From: Aspidapion aeneum
Lineage: Eukaryota; Arthropoda; Insecta; Coleoptera; Brentidae
Assembly (NCBI GenBank): GCA_963576565.1
Contig: OY755038.1
Coordinates: forward strand, 202,465,013 to 202,529,012
Direction of reading: 5' to 3'
Length of the DNA stretch: 64,000 nt
The position numbers were made by a program, and so were the translations under genes. Below the pieces are notes generated by a model that had not been told where the DNA came from, ran no database searches, and worked only from the letters and a program-made list of their open reading frames with translations. Shown piece after piece: positions 1 to 10,600 of the stretch. Each line of letters starts with the position of its first letter. The first letter of the stretch is position 1.

Positions 1-149
1 GCTTAAATCCGGAAAAGCTAGCTGACCTCGGGGAATATACGCTAAAATGCTCAAATATGGATGAGAGAAACTACAAGAGAATCTCACATATATTATCAAT
101 CAATGCATCAACGGACATCCAGTACCTGTGGAAAATTGCATTCATATCC
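1..149. other. Unassigned left edge
   Basis: No coding frame, splice site or repeat end could be recognised here. It precedes the Helentron-like repeat that starts near 150. Confidence 0.3.
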
Positions 150-910
150 TCAATATATAAAATACTCTGCCAATATATGGGCCCCTAAGCTCACACTAGG
201 TACTATCGTTATAGTGTACGTGTGAGCTAATATAACTAAAAACTGAAATATATTTTATTCAACTCCAGACTAAATTACCTTTTGTTTGATACCACACAAG
301 CCATGTTTTGACTTAAACTCAAATTTTTGAAATCTACCCCCACCCTTACAAAAAAACAAAAACTAAAATGTATTTTGTTAAAGTCCGGACTCAATTACCT
401 TTCGTTTGATATCACACACGCCATATTTTCACTTAAACTCTAATTTTTAAAATATACCCCCACCCTTTTTTTTTAAATAAATTAAAATGTATTTTGTTTA
501 ACTGCAGACTCAATTACCTTTCGTTTAATATCACACACGCCATATTTTCACATAAACTCTAATTTTTGAAATCTACCCCCACCCTTTTATTCGGTTTGTG
601 TTCGGTGGATTTTGTTCATTTTTAAATGGGACCATCTCGAGCCAAGACCCAGCCTAGGTACCAAATTTCATTAAAATCGGCCAAGCGGTTTTTGAGTTAT
701 GCGCGTTGGTCGTTACAGACAGACATACAGACACACAGACAGACATACAGACAGACAGACAGACAGACAGACGGCGCAACAAAAAAGTTTCAAAATCATC
801 TGAAACGCAAAGATATATAAAAATTTTTGAAATCGGAGCAACTTTTTTTTCTCCAAAAAATTAGGATCACCATAGCTCACACTACTATAGTATAGTATAT
901 GTGTGAGCTA
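150..910 (-). mobile_element. Helentron/DINE-like non-autonomous repeat, copy 1
   Basis: Reverse-complement counterpart of the repeat at 35040-35775. Each end carries an imperfect hairpin of the AGCTCACAC...GTGTGAGCT type (about 196-233 and 874-910). Between them lie about three tandem units of roughly 115 bp (each with a CTACCCCCACCC block and a TATCACACACGCCATATTTTCAC-like block), a conserved block with the motif GCCGATTTTAATGAAATTTGG in reverse complement, and a GACA/CAGA microsatellite (716-775). Terminal hairpins plus a microsatellite resemble DINE-1/Helentron elements; that class is inferred. No protein is encoded: the 64-codon frame across the microsatellite is accidental. Confidence 0.6.
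716..775. repeat. CAGA/CATA microsatellite
   Basis: Short tetranucleotide array of CAGA units with a few CATA and CACA variants, inside the Helentron-like repeat. The equivalent array in the other copy is at about 35173-35205 and reads CTGT. Confidence 0.85.
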
Positions 911-1156
911 AAAGGAAAGTAGATTGTACGGTAGGATTCTTAGACATCTATAGAGAATGATTTTCATGAACAAGAAGAAGAGCAAAGTGGGTTTCGTACA
1001 GGCAGATCTTGTAGTGATAATGTTTTTTGTCTTAAACAAGTAATTGAGAAAAGAAGTGCCAGAAATATAGAGGCTCATGTTACCTTTGTGGAACTACAAA
1101 AAGCATATGATACCGTTGCAGTAGAAAAATTATGGACAGTGCTAGAGCAAAGGGAA

Positions 1157-1323
1157 TGTCCTTAAATTACGTAACGCAAAAATTCAGGATTTTTGACCAC
1201 CCCCCCCCCCCCCCCACCCTGCTCGTAACGCATTTTCAGGAAAAAACACATTAATAAAACATTTAGTGTAACGCAAGCCCAAACACCCCCTCCCCCCCTA
1301 AAGCGTTACGTAATTTAAGGACA
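1157..1323. mobile_element. MITE with TIR GTCCTTAAATTACGTAACGC
   Basis: The first 21 bases and last 21 bases are near-perfect inverted repeats (GTCCTTAAATTACGTAACGC and its complement). Inside are a C-run (about 1201-1215) and ACGCATTTTCAGGAAAAAAC. It interrupts the RT frame of the RTE fragment. A second, older copy split by another insertion lies at about 32450-33219, with the same internal CATTTTCAAGAAAAAACACATT block. Confidence 0.75.
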
Positions 1324-2098
1324 GGCCCAAACTAATATCAATCATACATACATCAAAGCTATAAAATAACTATATAAAGGGTCAAAATCTAAAATTAAAA
1401 TTGGAAATCGACTTTTAAAAGAATTCCTGGTAACCAAAGGCTTAAGACAGGGATGTTGTATATCTCCAACCCTTTATAAACTATATATCGCAGTAGCTCT
1501 AAAAAGCTGGAAACGTAAAGTACACAGCATGGGAATACAACTTGACGACCGATTTACTATATACACACTACAGTTTGCTGACGACCAAGTAATTGTGGCT
1601 AATGATAAAAAAGACATGGAGTATATGATGAGAAAGTTATTTATTTAAGTTAAGATTTATAGTACTTCTGTATTGGAAACGAATGAAGTGAGTTAAAACT
1701 AGACAATGTATACTGGGGTATCACATTTGACAAGACAGGAACAGACTGTAAAGAACTGGAAAAAAGAATGGTAAAAAGCAAAAAAGGTTATTGGATGTCT
1801 TAACAGTAGTACAAGAATAGAGACTTGTCGCTTAACAGAAAAATCCAAAACAAAAATGAATAGTGTCGAAATGGATGCAATAAGAAAATCAATGAGAATA
1901 TCTAGAACAGATCATATAGCAAATGAGATCATAAAAGAAAGAATGGAAATCGAAGGAAGCATAACGGATGGCATCACTAAAAGACAACTGATAAACGACA
2001 AAATATTACCAAAACAGGTCTTAGAATGGCAACCAATAGGGTGCAGAAAAAGAGGGCGTGCTAAACTAGAATGACAACAGTCAATCCAACGATTAATA

Positions 2099-2154
2099 AG
2101 TCAAAAAAAACTGACAGAAGATTGACAATCATCTTCTGTCAGGTTTTTTTGACT
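2099..2154. repeat. 24-bp-arm hairpin
   Basis: Arms 2099-2122 and 2131-2154 are complementary with about one mismatch, around an 8-base loop. It lies inside the C-terminal part of the RTE frame, and the sibling copy at 3676-3864 has no equivalent, so it looks like a tiny inverted-repeat insertion or a template-switch product. Confidence 0.7.
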
Positions 2155-2319
2155 CATCGAATCGAAGGAGGTGGAGAATAGGCGTCGGACAACTTAGAAA
2201 AACGTTAGCCGACATAGTAGTAGTAACAATAATAATATAATAATAATATTTATTATACAAATTATCGAGATATATACAGACAAAACTAAATAAATTAAGT
2301 ACACAATAGTAAAAAAGAA

Positions 2320-2708
2320 AAGTCTTTTATGTTGCTTGTTTCTAAGGTCTCTACTAGATTTTCTACAGTGTCATTGATTATTGCTTTGTTCTGGTTTGTC
2401 TCTGTCAAATTACAGTTTTTTTCCTACACTTTCGATTTTGTTTCTTCTTCAATTTCCAGGTTTTCTGTTCCAATATTTGTGAATTTCTCCGAATCGCATC
2501 CATCTACTGGTTGTAGAGATTCTTTATCGTCCTGAAGCTCAGTAACAATCGGTTTGGTATCCGAATCTGAGTCAGAATCTTTTTCTGAGTCAGATAATTC
2601 TTGACTTCAAACTTGGAACCTGCCGGTTTTTTCTGGTCAAAGGAATAAACTTTCAACAATATGCTCATCGAAAAGAAATATACTTGAATTCTTCTTTTAG
2701 GGCCATAG
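2320..2708 (-). pseudogene. Decayed duplicate of Lunapark last exon
   Basis: On the minus strand this matches Lunapark exon 7 almost throughout: MALKEEF-YISFR at the start, then the acidic serine/aspartate tract and the VENLVETLETSN-like C-terminus. The similarity extends into the flanking intron (to about 2790) and the 3' flank (to about 2250), so it is a DNA-level duplication of a roughly 0.5-kb block, not a processed copy. The acceptor CAG|GT has become CAG|CT, the second zinc-finger cysteine pair is broken by an in-frame stop, and the normal stop is lost. It lies downstream of the functional exon and is unlikely to be translated. Confidence 0.85.
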
Positions 2709-2837
2709 CTGGTGAATAGAACAAGCACTTAATAGGGACATAAAACAACAACACAAATTTGTGCCTGTATCCTTATCCAAATAAGTAACGGGTCACTTTA
2801 TGTGATTTGCATTTCCAAAAAATTATATTTAGAAAGG

Positions 2838-2855
2838 TAGAAAACTGTTCTAGTT
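2838..2855. repeat. Target-site duplication, left (RTE fragment 2)
   Basis: The 18-bp sequence tagaaaactgttctagtt occurs here and again at 3885-3902, exactly bracketing the RTE fragment. This is the expected mark of target-primed insertion. Confidence 0.85.
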
Positions 2856-3884
2856 GTACGCTTATGTTTGTGTTTGCGTACGACTAATTAAGGCCATCAA
2901 AGAGTTATACCGCAATAGTAAGGCAAAAGTTAAAATAAAAGCAAAACTAACCAAAGGCTTTCAAGTAAATAAAGGTCTTAAATAAGGTTGCTGTATCTCG
3001 CCTACGCTCTTCAAGATATACTTGGAACAATTCCTTAAAGTATGGAAGAGAAAATGCCAAAACATGGGAATTCCGTTGGACGAAACCACCTTGTATACTT
3101 TATGTTTCGCCGATGATCAGATAGTGGCTCAGGATTATGACGACCTCGAATATATGACACGAAAACTAATAGAAGAGTACAATAAGTGGGGACTAGAGGT
3201 CAATCTCGATAAGACAGAGTATATGTGTATCGGTGGAATGAAACAGGATCTAATCTTAAATACCGGGCAGCGAATTCAGTCCTGTGATGAGTATAAATAC
3301 TTAGGTCTAAAAATTACAGCTGACGGAACACTAGACAAAGCTATAAAAGATGGAAACGTACAAGGAAGAAAAGCAATAACTTTATTAAATGGAATAATTT
3401 GGAACCAAAGTATATCAAAACATAACAAAAAGCTTATATATACCACCATTGTAAAAAGTATTATTACATACGGCTCAGAAGTATAGCCAATCAGGGATAG
3501 AACAGAAAAAATGCTTTCCGCTACGGAGATGGACTATTGGAGAAGAGCAGCAGGGCAATCAAAAAGAGAAAGAGTTACAAATCAAAGAATAAGAGAAATT
3601 ATGACAGTGTGTGAACGTACTTTAGTGGATGATATAAGAACAAAACAACTGGTGTGGTAGGGACATGTACAAAGGATGAATGATGAAAGACTACCTAAAC
3701 ATATATTACAATGGAAACCAACTGGCCGAAGAAAACGAGGACGGCCAAGGAGAAGCTGGAGAGAAGGAATATACAGTGAAATAAGAATAAGAGGCCTAGA
3801 TGATGAATTATGGGCAAACAGAAACGAGTGGAGATTGGGTATCGGAAGACGTAGAACGTTGTGAAACCGATAAAAATATATATA
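2856..3884 (+). mobile_element. RTE-like retrotransposon fragment 2, 5'-truncated
   Basis: A 5'-truncated LINE of about 1.03 kb between perfect 18-bp target duplications. It keeps the RT motif GCCISPTLFKIYLE (about 2990-3030) and, in a 154-codon open stretch at 3022-3486, the catalytic-box relative CFADDQIV. After a stop the C-terminal domain continues at 3676-3864 with the basic GRRKRGRPRRSWREG motif and ends GLGIGRRR-like, as in insect RTE/Proto-type elements. The 3' end is a short AT-rich (TA) tail. It is younger than fragment 1 but already has stop codons (3484, 3658). Confidence 0.8.
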
Positions 3885-3902
3885 TAGAAAACTGTTCTAG
3901 TT
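3885..3902. repeat. Target-site duplication, right (RTE fragment 2)
   Basis: Second copy of the 18-bp direct repeat described at 2838-2855. Confidence 0.85.
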
Positions 3903-3973
3903 TTAAAGATTGTTTCTTTCCATCAGTAATTGGGATAAAAAAATAAACAAGAACTATTAAAAATCAAAAAGCA

Positions 3974-3979
3974 TTTATT
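3974..3979 (-). promoter_or_regulatory. Candidate Lunapark poly(A) signal
   Basis: AATAAA on the minus strand, about 265 bp beyond the Lunapark stop codon. The 3' UTR between is AT-rich. Other AATAAA-like words exist nearer the stop on the opposite strand only. Confidence 0.4.
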
Positions 3980-4243
3980 CACGTGTGAAAAAACAATTAA
4001 CATTCCTGTACAAACCTGCATCCCGAAAAATTGCGCTTAAAAAACACATTATCACGTTTTAGTCATGTTAATAATAATTACTCGAAATATGAAAATATAT
4101 GTATACAAATTATCGAGATATATACAGACAAAACTCCTAAAGAGATAAATAAATAAATAAAGTACATAATAGTAAAAAAGAAAAGCTTGAATATATACGT
4201 ATACCAAAAATTGCATGAAAAAGATGACAAACAAAAATTAATT

Positions 4244-4662
4244 TCAGTCTTTTATGTTGCTTGTTTCTAAGGTTTCTACTACATTTTCTACAGTGTCATT
4301 GATTATTGCTTTGCTCTGTTTTGTCTCTGTCAAATTACTGTTCATTTCTTCCTCTTCCTTTTTTGTTTCTTCATCAATTTCCATATTTTCTGTGACAATA
4401 TTTGTGATTTTCTCCGAATCGCCTCTATCTACTGGTTGTAGAGACTCTTTGTCGTCCTGAGGCTCAGTAACGATCGGTTTGGTATCCGAATCCGAATCTG
4501 AGTCAGAAACTTTTTCTGAGTCAGATGATTCTTGACTCGAGAACTTAATTGCGGGAGATTGAAACTTGGGACCTGCCAGTTTTTTCTTGCGCGATGGATT
4601 AAAGTGTGAACAGTATGCGCAGCGGAAAGAAATATATTCGAATTCTTCTTTCAGTGCCATAC
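4244..4662 (-). CDS. Lnpk: Lunapark exon 7 (last)
   Basis: Enters at phase 1 after CAG and supplies residues 288-426 and the TGA stop. It carries the second half of the zinc finger (C302-A-Y-C305), the FNPSRKKK motif and a long acidic, serine-rich tail that is expected to be disordered. A decayed duplicate is at 2320-2708. Confidence 0.95.
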
Positions 4663-7600
4663 CTGGTGAATAGAAGAAACACTTAATAGGGACATAAAGC
4701 AATATTACAAATTTATACGCGTATCCTTATCCGTATACGTAACGTGTCCCCGCAACTGATAAACTAAAAAATGTTTTAGAGCACAATTCTGGGCCAAATT
4801 ATGAAGATTTTTAAATGTACGCTACATTTTCATTTTGATTTTTTTTACCATATATTGTAGTTTATAAACCGCTGTATAACTTTCAACTAAAGAAAAACTC
4901 ATTTTTTACTTTTATCATACTGTTCTTAGTCTTGGAAAAAGCTTAGTCATGTAACCCACAAAAATTATTTCCTATTTTTAATGTGGTGGAAGTGGGAGGA
5001 ACATGGAAGGGGAAAGGGAAGATTATTTTATGCAGCGGCATTCTAGATGACTATTTTGTAAATGCACCGTCCGAATTAAAGAAATATAGTCTTATTAAAT
5101 GTTTTAGTTCAAAAGCTAGTAGATTTAGAATCTAGAACAAATACAAAATATATTATACCCTGGCAATGCTGAAAAAGGGTGTTTTATACATAAATATTTT
5201 GTTGCAAATTTTTTTATGGCAGACCTAACCCTACAAAAACAAAATGCTTTTAGTGGACACCTAAAATATTTGAGCACACTCCCAAAAAACATGACCACAA
5301 AACGCCAAACTATTCACCCGTAAACCTTTTCTTGAATATTTTTGCCGTTAGTTTGTTTTATTTATTTTTATTTAACAGCTCTCATTGGTGGACGCCAATA
5401 TAGTTATTTGGCGCCCGAATTAACCCTCCCCAATCGCACGACTGGTCATTTGGACACCCAAGATCAGAAATTTCTTTAGAAAAAATTCGAGGCCAACTAC
5501 CGTAATTGAACCTGTGAGCACTCAATTTTCAGGCAGATCTTCAACATATACGTAATATTCCAATACTGTTACCTATTTACACAATGGTTGGCATGTGATG
5601 CAAACATTCAGAAATAAAGGTACGAAAAATGCACAGATACCAAATTTACATAGAAAGAGTTTTTGTCAACTGTACGCCGATGATTTGACGTAACGAATAC
5701 AAGAATAAAATAATATTCATGCGTAAAAGTATAACCAATCAGGACCGCAAAAAGGATAGACTTATACCCATTGATATTGCTATTTCAAATATGTTTGCAT
5801 TCTGCATCGTAAGGTACCGTAGGTATTGCAATAATACGTACTATATAGAAATAATATGTCTTTGAAAGCAACCAATCAGGTCTTTTTTGCTTAAAGACCC
5901 CAAGGCCCTCATGTTTGCATCATGAATGGGCAGTTACCGTGGGTATTGGAATATTATGTATATGATCTTCAACCGCGAGCAATGTTTTGCATTGTTAAGA
6001 ACTTGAAAAACCCTATCGAAAGCCACGTATGATCTCCAATGCGCTGTACGACACGGATACGGATAGGGTCGAAATAAAAAAAATGCTTTATGTCCCTAAT
6101 AGTATGTTTACTGATAGAAGTCCCAAGAGGACAAATGGATTAAATATTTAATTTTTGGACAAAAAGTGACTGTTTATAAAGAAAACCAAAAAAACTGAAA
6201 CACTATTAAAAGTCAACTGCCTTTATTATCGTTTTGGAGCAATGGCAAATAAAAAACTAAAATCCTATAAAAAAGTAATTTTCAAATATTAATTCAGGAT
6301 CCCAAACTTAATTTTTCTGTAAAGTTTTAAATTTTAATTGATGAAACAACCGTTTTTGATCAACACTGCTAAATAATCGCTACTTGCCGGAGCAGATCTC
6401 ATTTGGAGTAACTGCAAATTAATACCTGATTGATCCAAATCCTAATCAAAGGCGTCAACATTTTTGTTTTTATTAAAAAAAAATTAAGCGAGGAAAACAA
6501 TAAATTTTAAAAATTCTAATACCGTTTGTAAGCAGCAAGATATCCTAAAATAATCTTGTTTTCAGAACTTGAGCTGGGCGAACAAAAACTCCATTATTTT
6601 GGGTTTTCCATACATTAAAGAAAAAAGAAAAACGAAAACGAATCGAACAAAGAAATCTTAACGGGAAGGACGCTCCGAAAACAATATAAGAGTATATATC
6701 ACTGTGACATTTTTTAGCATACATTGCATTCGACACCCTAAGGTAAGTGCTGCGCTCCTCACTTATTATCAGTGACCTTAGTTTATACAGGTTATATGGG
6801 AAATTTTTGTCTCGGTGAAATTATAGTAGGGTCTGTGAGTAAAAAGCAAAGTAATTTAAGTTAAGTTTTCCTATGTACAGTTTTTGACATAATAACGGTC
6901 AAAGTTCGCTAAATGGTAGTTTTTGTGAATGTTCTAATAAAAAAAACTCTTACCTACATCATGACCGAAAAAAATTAAGATACTTAATTAAAATATCATA
7001 AAAATTACTTAGAGGCCTAAAGATAAGGGCACTTATAATGGCATTCTCAAATTATAAGATAATATACGGGGCGCTAAATGGTCGTTTTTGTGAATGTTAA
7101 AATAATAAAAACTCTTACCTACATTATGAACGAAAAAAATTGAGATAATTAATTAAAATATCATAAAAATGACTTAGTAGAGGCCTAAAGACAAAGGAAT
7201 TCTGTCACTCTCAATTCATTAGCTTGTTATAACTGCACCAACGAATTTTAAAACTAGAACATTCTATTTTGACATGAATTGATAGTTTTATATCATATTT
7301 GAAGAAAAAAAATATTTCTGTTTTTCCATTGTCCCAATTTTGTATAGATATAAATTTTTTAATTGCGGATGTTTTTTATTACTAAAAAAATTGACTTTTT
7401 CGTACGAAAAAAATGAATTTACTAGATATATTGTATTAAAACAGATCATAACGAATATTTGCTATAGCTTTTGGTATATTTAAAGGGTCTATAAAAAAAT
7501 CTTTCTTTTTGCTCTTAAATTATTTTAAAGGTATTTTCGAAAAACGGAACACTAGGGAAAAAAATGTTTTTCTGTGTCTAGTTTTAAAGATATTAATATT

Positions 7601-10600
7601 TATATTTTTAAATATTTCGAGATTTACCGGACGGCAACATCAAAAAAAGGTATTTCATCTCCAATTTTTGCTGCACTTACCAAAACAATAAATATAAGAT
7701 AAATTAGTAGAAAAAAAATATACACAAGGTGCCTCATGAAAAAGGCCAAAAGTTCTAGTAAATCAACGCATCCTAGAATACTGTTATACCTACATGCAAA
7801 GGGGCGTTTGCATGTTAAATTAATAAATTAAAGTTGTTTAGTTAGATAAAGGTATATACTATTGACTTTCTAGTTAAGCTAAAAATAATCATAACAAAAA
7901 CATTTCATGTAAAAAAAAGCCAAGTACGCAAAAGTGGTATTCCCTAAAAAGAATTGAGATAAAAGTAAAGCCAAGTTCTCCAATACAAATTTCAAAATGA
8001 AAGCCAAACTTCTTTATGCTCAATTTAGCACTATGCCTAAGAATCATTTGCAGCCGTAATAGCCAGGTTTATAAAAACATTTCCAAACTAGTAAGAACCT
8101 TTCAATTTGAAATTTGTATTGGAGAACTTTGCTTTACTTTTATCTCAATTCTTTTTACGGAATACCACTTTCGCGTACTTGACTTTTTTTACATGAAATG
8201 TTTTTGTAATGATTTCACTCCTTTTTTAAGGGATTTGGATAAAATTTAAGTTTTAAACCAGTAAAATATGCGGAATTTTATTCAAAACTTTTGCAATGCC
8301 TTATTAAAAATGTTGAGGTTCTTTTTATATTTTACTATGGTTTTATCATCGTTCCTATCAGCCTTCTAAAGCGCAGCTCTCTAGTGTTCCTGGAAGTAGG
8401 CAATGTTAATTTTACATAACATTACATTTATAGGGGAGGAAAGTAAATGAAAATTTTGGTGTTTTTAATTTTTTTTCTATAGCTTAATCATAGTTACTAT
8501 CGGCCTTCCAAACCTCAGCTCTCTAGCGTGTCTGGAAGTCGACAATGTTATTTTACGTTACTTTACATTTACAGGGGAGGAAAGTAAATTACAATTTTAT
8601 GGTTTTTTTATTTTTTTCTATGGTTTTATCATAGTTCCTATCAGTCTGCCAAAGCTCAGCTCTCTAGCATTTCGGGAAATGGGTAATGTTACTTTTACAT
8701 AACTTTACATGTATAGGGGAAGGGAGCAAATTAGAATTTTGGGGTTTTTCAATTTTTTCCAGGGGTTTTGGTCATAATTTCTATCAGTCTGCTATACTTC
8801 AGCTTTGTAGCATGTCTGGAAGTACAGTAAAATTTTGATGATCTATACATGAGTGAGTGAGTCAGTGAGTGAGTGGCAATTTCGACGTTTTTTGAAATTT
8901 TGTAACTACTTTACTACTTTATGGAAGTCCATGAGGGGTTGTTAACTCTATGAAGATCTACGACTGTGCAAAGTTTGAGATTCGTAGCTCATTCCGAAGT
9001 GGAGTTTTAGATAGGTCAAATATGGGCTGAAATGTTTCAAGAAAAGATGGTACGGCAGCGCGAACTTGGCGAGGCACTGCCGTGCCCTCAGATAATGTAT
9101 ATAGTGCTGCGTTAGTACTAACAAATGTTTGCAAATTGCAATCAACAAGCTTTTTTCTTAAGATATAATATTTTTCTACTGTTTGAGCTTATAGTAGTCT
9201 ATAAATTCGGTATGTGCAGGAAAAACTGGAGGTGAAATACTTTTTTTGATGTTGCCGTCCGGTAATCCGAATAATAGTTAAAAATATAAAAATTAATAAA
9301 CCTTTTTAAAATTAGACATAGAAAAAAAAATCCTCTAGCTTGACACTAAGTTACGAAAATGAGCAAAGGGAAATTAAAATTCACAGAACGGATTTCCAGA
9401 AATAACTGAAAAATAATTTAGGAGCAAAAAGGATGATTATTTGTTTTTAATAGACCCTTTGACTAAATAAAAAACTATAGCATTTTTTTGTGTATTGTAT
9501 TTAAAATATTCGCTATGCTATGTTTTGGTACAAAATATAAATTAATTGTCGTACCAAAAATGGCTTAAAACAGATGAAGTAAATTTTATTTAGTAAGAAA
9601 AAAAAACTGTAAATAAAAAATCAATATGTATATGAAAAACAAAAATAATTATTTTCTTCAAATTTCAAAACTATTAATTTCACAATACAATGTGCTAGTT
9701 TTAAAATTCGTTAGTAGTGCAGATATAAAAAAGTTAATTTTTTGCCTAATATACGGGGGTATTATCTAATAAATTGACAAGAATGACAATATAAGTGACT
9801 TTGTCTTTAGGCCTCTACTAAGTCATTTTTATAGTAACTTATTTTTTTTTTGTCAAGAGTTTTTGTTATTAGAACATTCACAAAAACGATCATTTAACGA
9901 ACTTTTACCGTTTATATCTCAAAAACTGTACATCAAAAAACTTAACTTTCCTTAATTTTTTTTTTACACACGTCCTACTATAATATACTTAAAGTTCTCT
10001 AAACTATGGCAATAGAGTTTTTAATAAAAGCAGAACTGTTTATGAAGAAAAAATTTAATTTTTTGTCTATTTGTCCTCTTGGCACCTCTATGCGTGAACA
10101 TACTGTGTGTAACCGGGTTTATAAAATGCCAAAACTTACCGTTATGACTGCTACACTGTTGACAAATAAGTGCGTACCGGTTCGATGGTCCATCGCCCAC
10201 AAGATAGTCCACCATTTTATCCAAAACGGATCGATCCCTCGGTAAGACACTACGCGGAAGAGGTGTGATTGCCATGTTTCTTGGAGTGCCTATAAGACCT
10301 AAAAAAGGGCTATGACTTACTTAACTACAAAATTTCTCAGCGGCGGCATTGCGATCAACACAGCATGTCAAGCCAAAACTATGGCTACGATACATGGATG
10401 ACACATTTATTATATGGCCGGAAAACGATGACGAACTGCAGAAGTTTCTACACCATCTAAACGGTATTCGAATAACAATCAAATGAACAATGGAAATTGA
10501 AATAGATTCGGCGATACCTTGTTTGGATGTCAAACAAATAGACAGAAACATTCAAATTACTGTATATAGGAAACCTACACACACGGGACAGTACCTAAAT

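Larger units (their letters stand above)
930..2215 (+). pseudogene. RTE-like non-LTR retrotransposon fragment 1 (decayed RT)
   Basis: Broken reverse-transcriptase reading frames. Visible pieces are SGFRTGRSCSDN (about 990), AYDTVAVEKLW (about 1110), GLRQGCCISPTL (about 1440-1475) and the catalytic-box relative FADDQVIVAND (about 1575-1605). The C-terminal piece around 1980-2075 ends WQPIGCRKRGRAKLE, typical of the tail of insect RTE-type elements. Stops and frameshifts occur throughout, and a 167-bp MITE (1157-1323) and a hairpin (2099-2154) interrupt it. It belongs to the same family as the fragment at 2856-3884. RTE assignment rests on motif order and the basic tail, not on a search. Confidence 0.7.
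6815..9990. mobile_element. 3.2-kb composite fold-back element
   Basis: The first roughly 0.85 kb is repeated in inverted orientation in the last roughly 0.75 kb. Matching landmarks are TTAAGTTAAGTTTTCC / AACTTAACTTTCC, the block TTTTTGTGAATGTTCTAATA (about 6922) against its complement near 9870, GAGGCCTAAAGA (7012) against TCTTTAGGCCTC (9806), and ACCGGACGGCAACATCAAAA (about 7625) against its complement near 9250. The centre contains a separate hairpin element (7899-8205), a tandem array (8310-8835) and a GAGT microsatellite. A partial second copy of the outer block (7080-7150) makes the left arm internally duplicated. No transposase is seen. Confidence 0.65.

Noticed and set aside
626..820. 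64-codon frame with QTDRQTD repeats
   Set aside because: Product of the CAGA microsatellite in a non-coding repeat; the other copy has no equivalent frame.
1856..2074. Independent small gene
   Set aside because: It is the C-terminal remnant of the RTE element; the same region exists at 3676-3864.
8310..8835. CRISPR-like array
   Set aside because: Units are about 150 bp, diverged and directly abutting, with no short identical repeats or unique spacers, in animal DNA.
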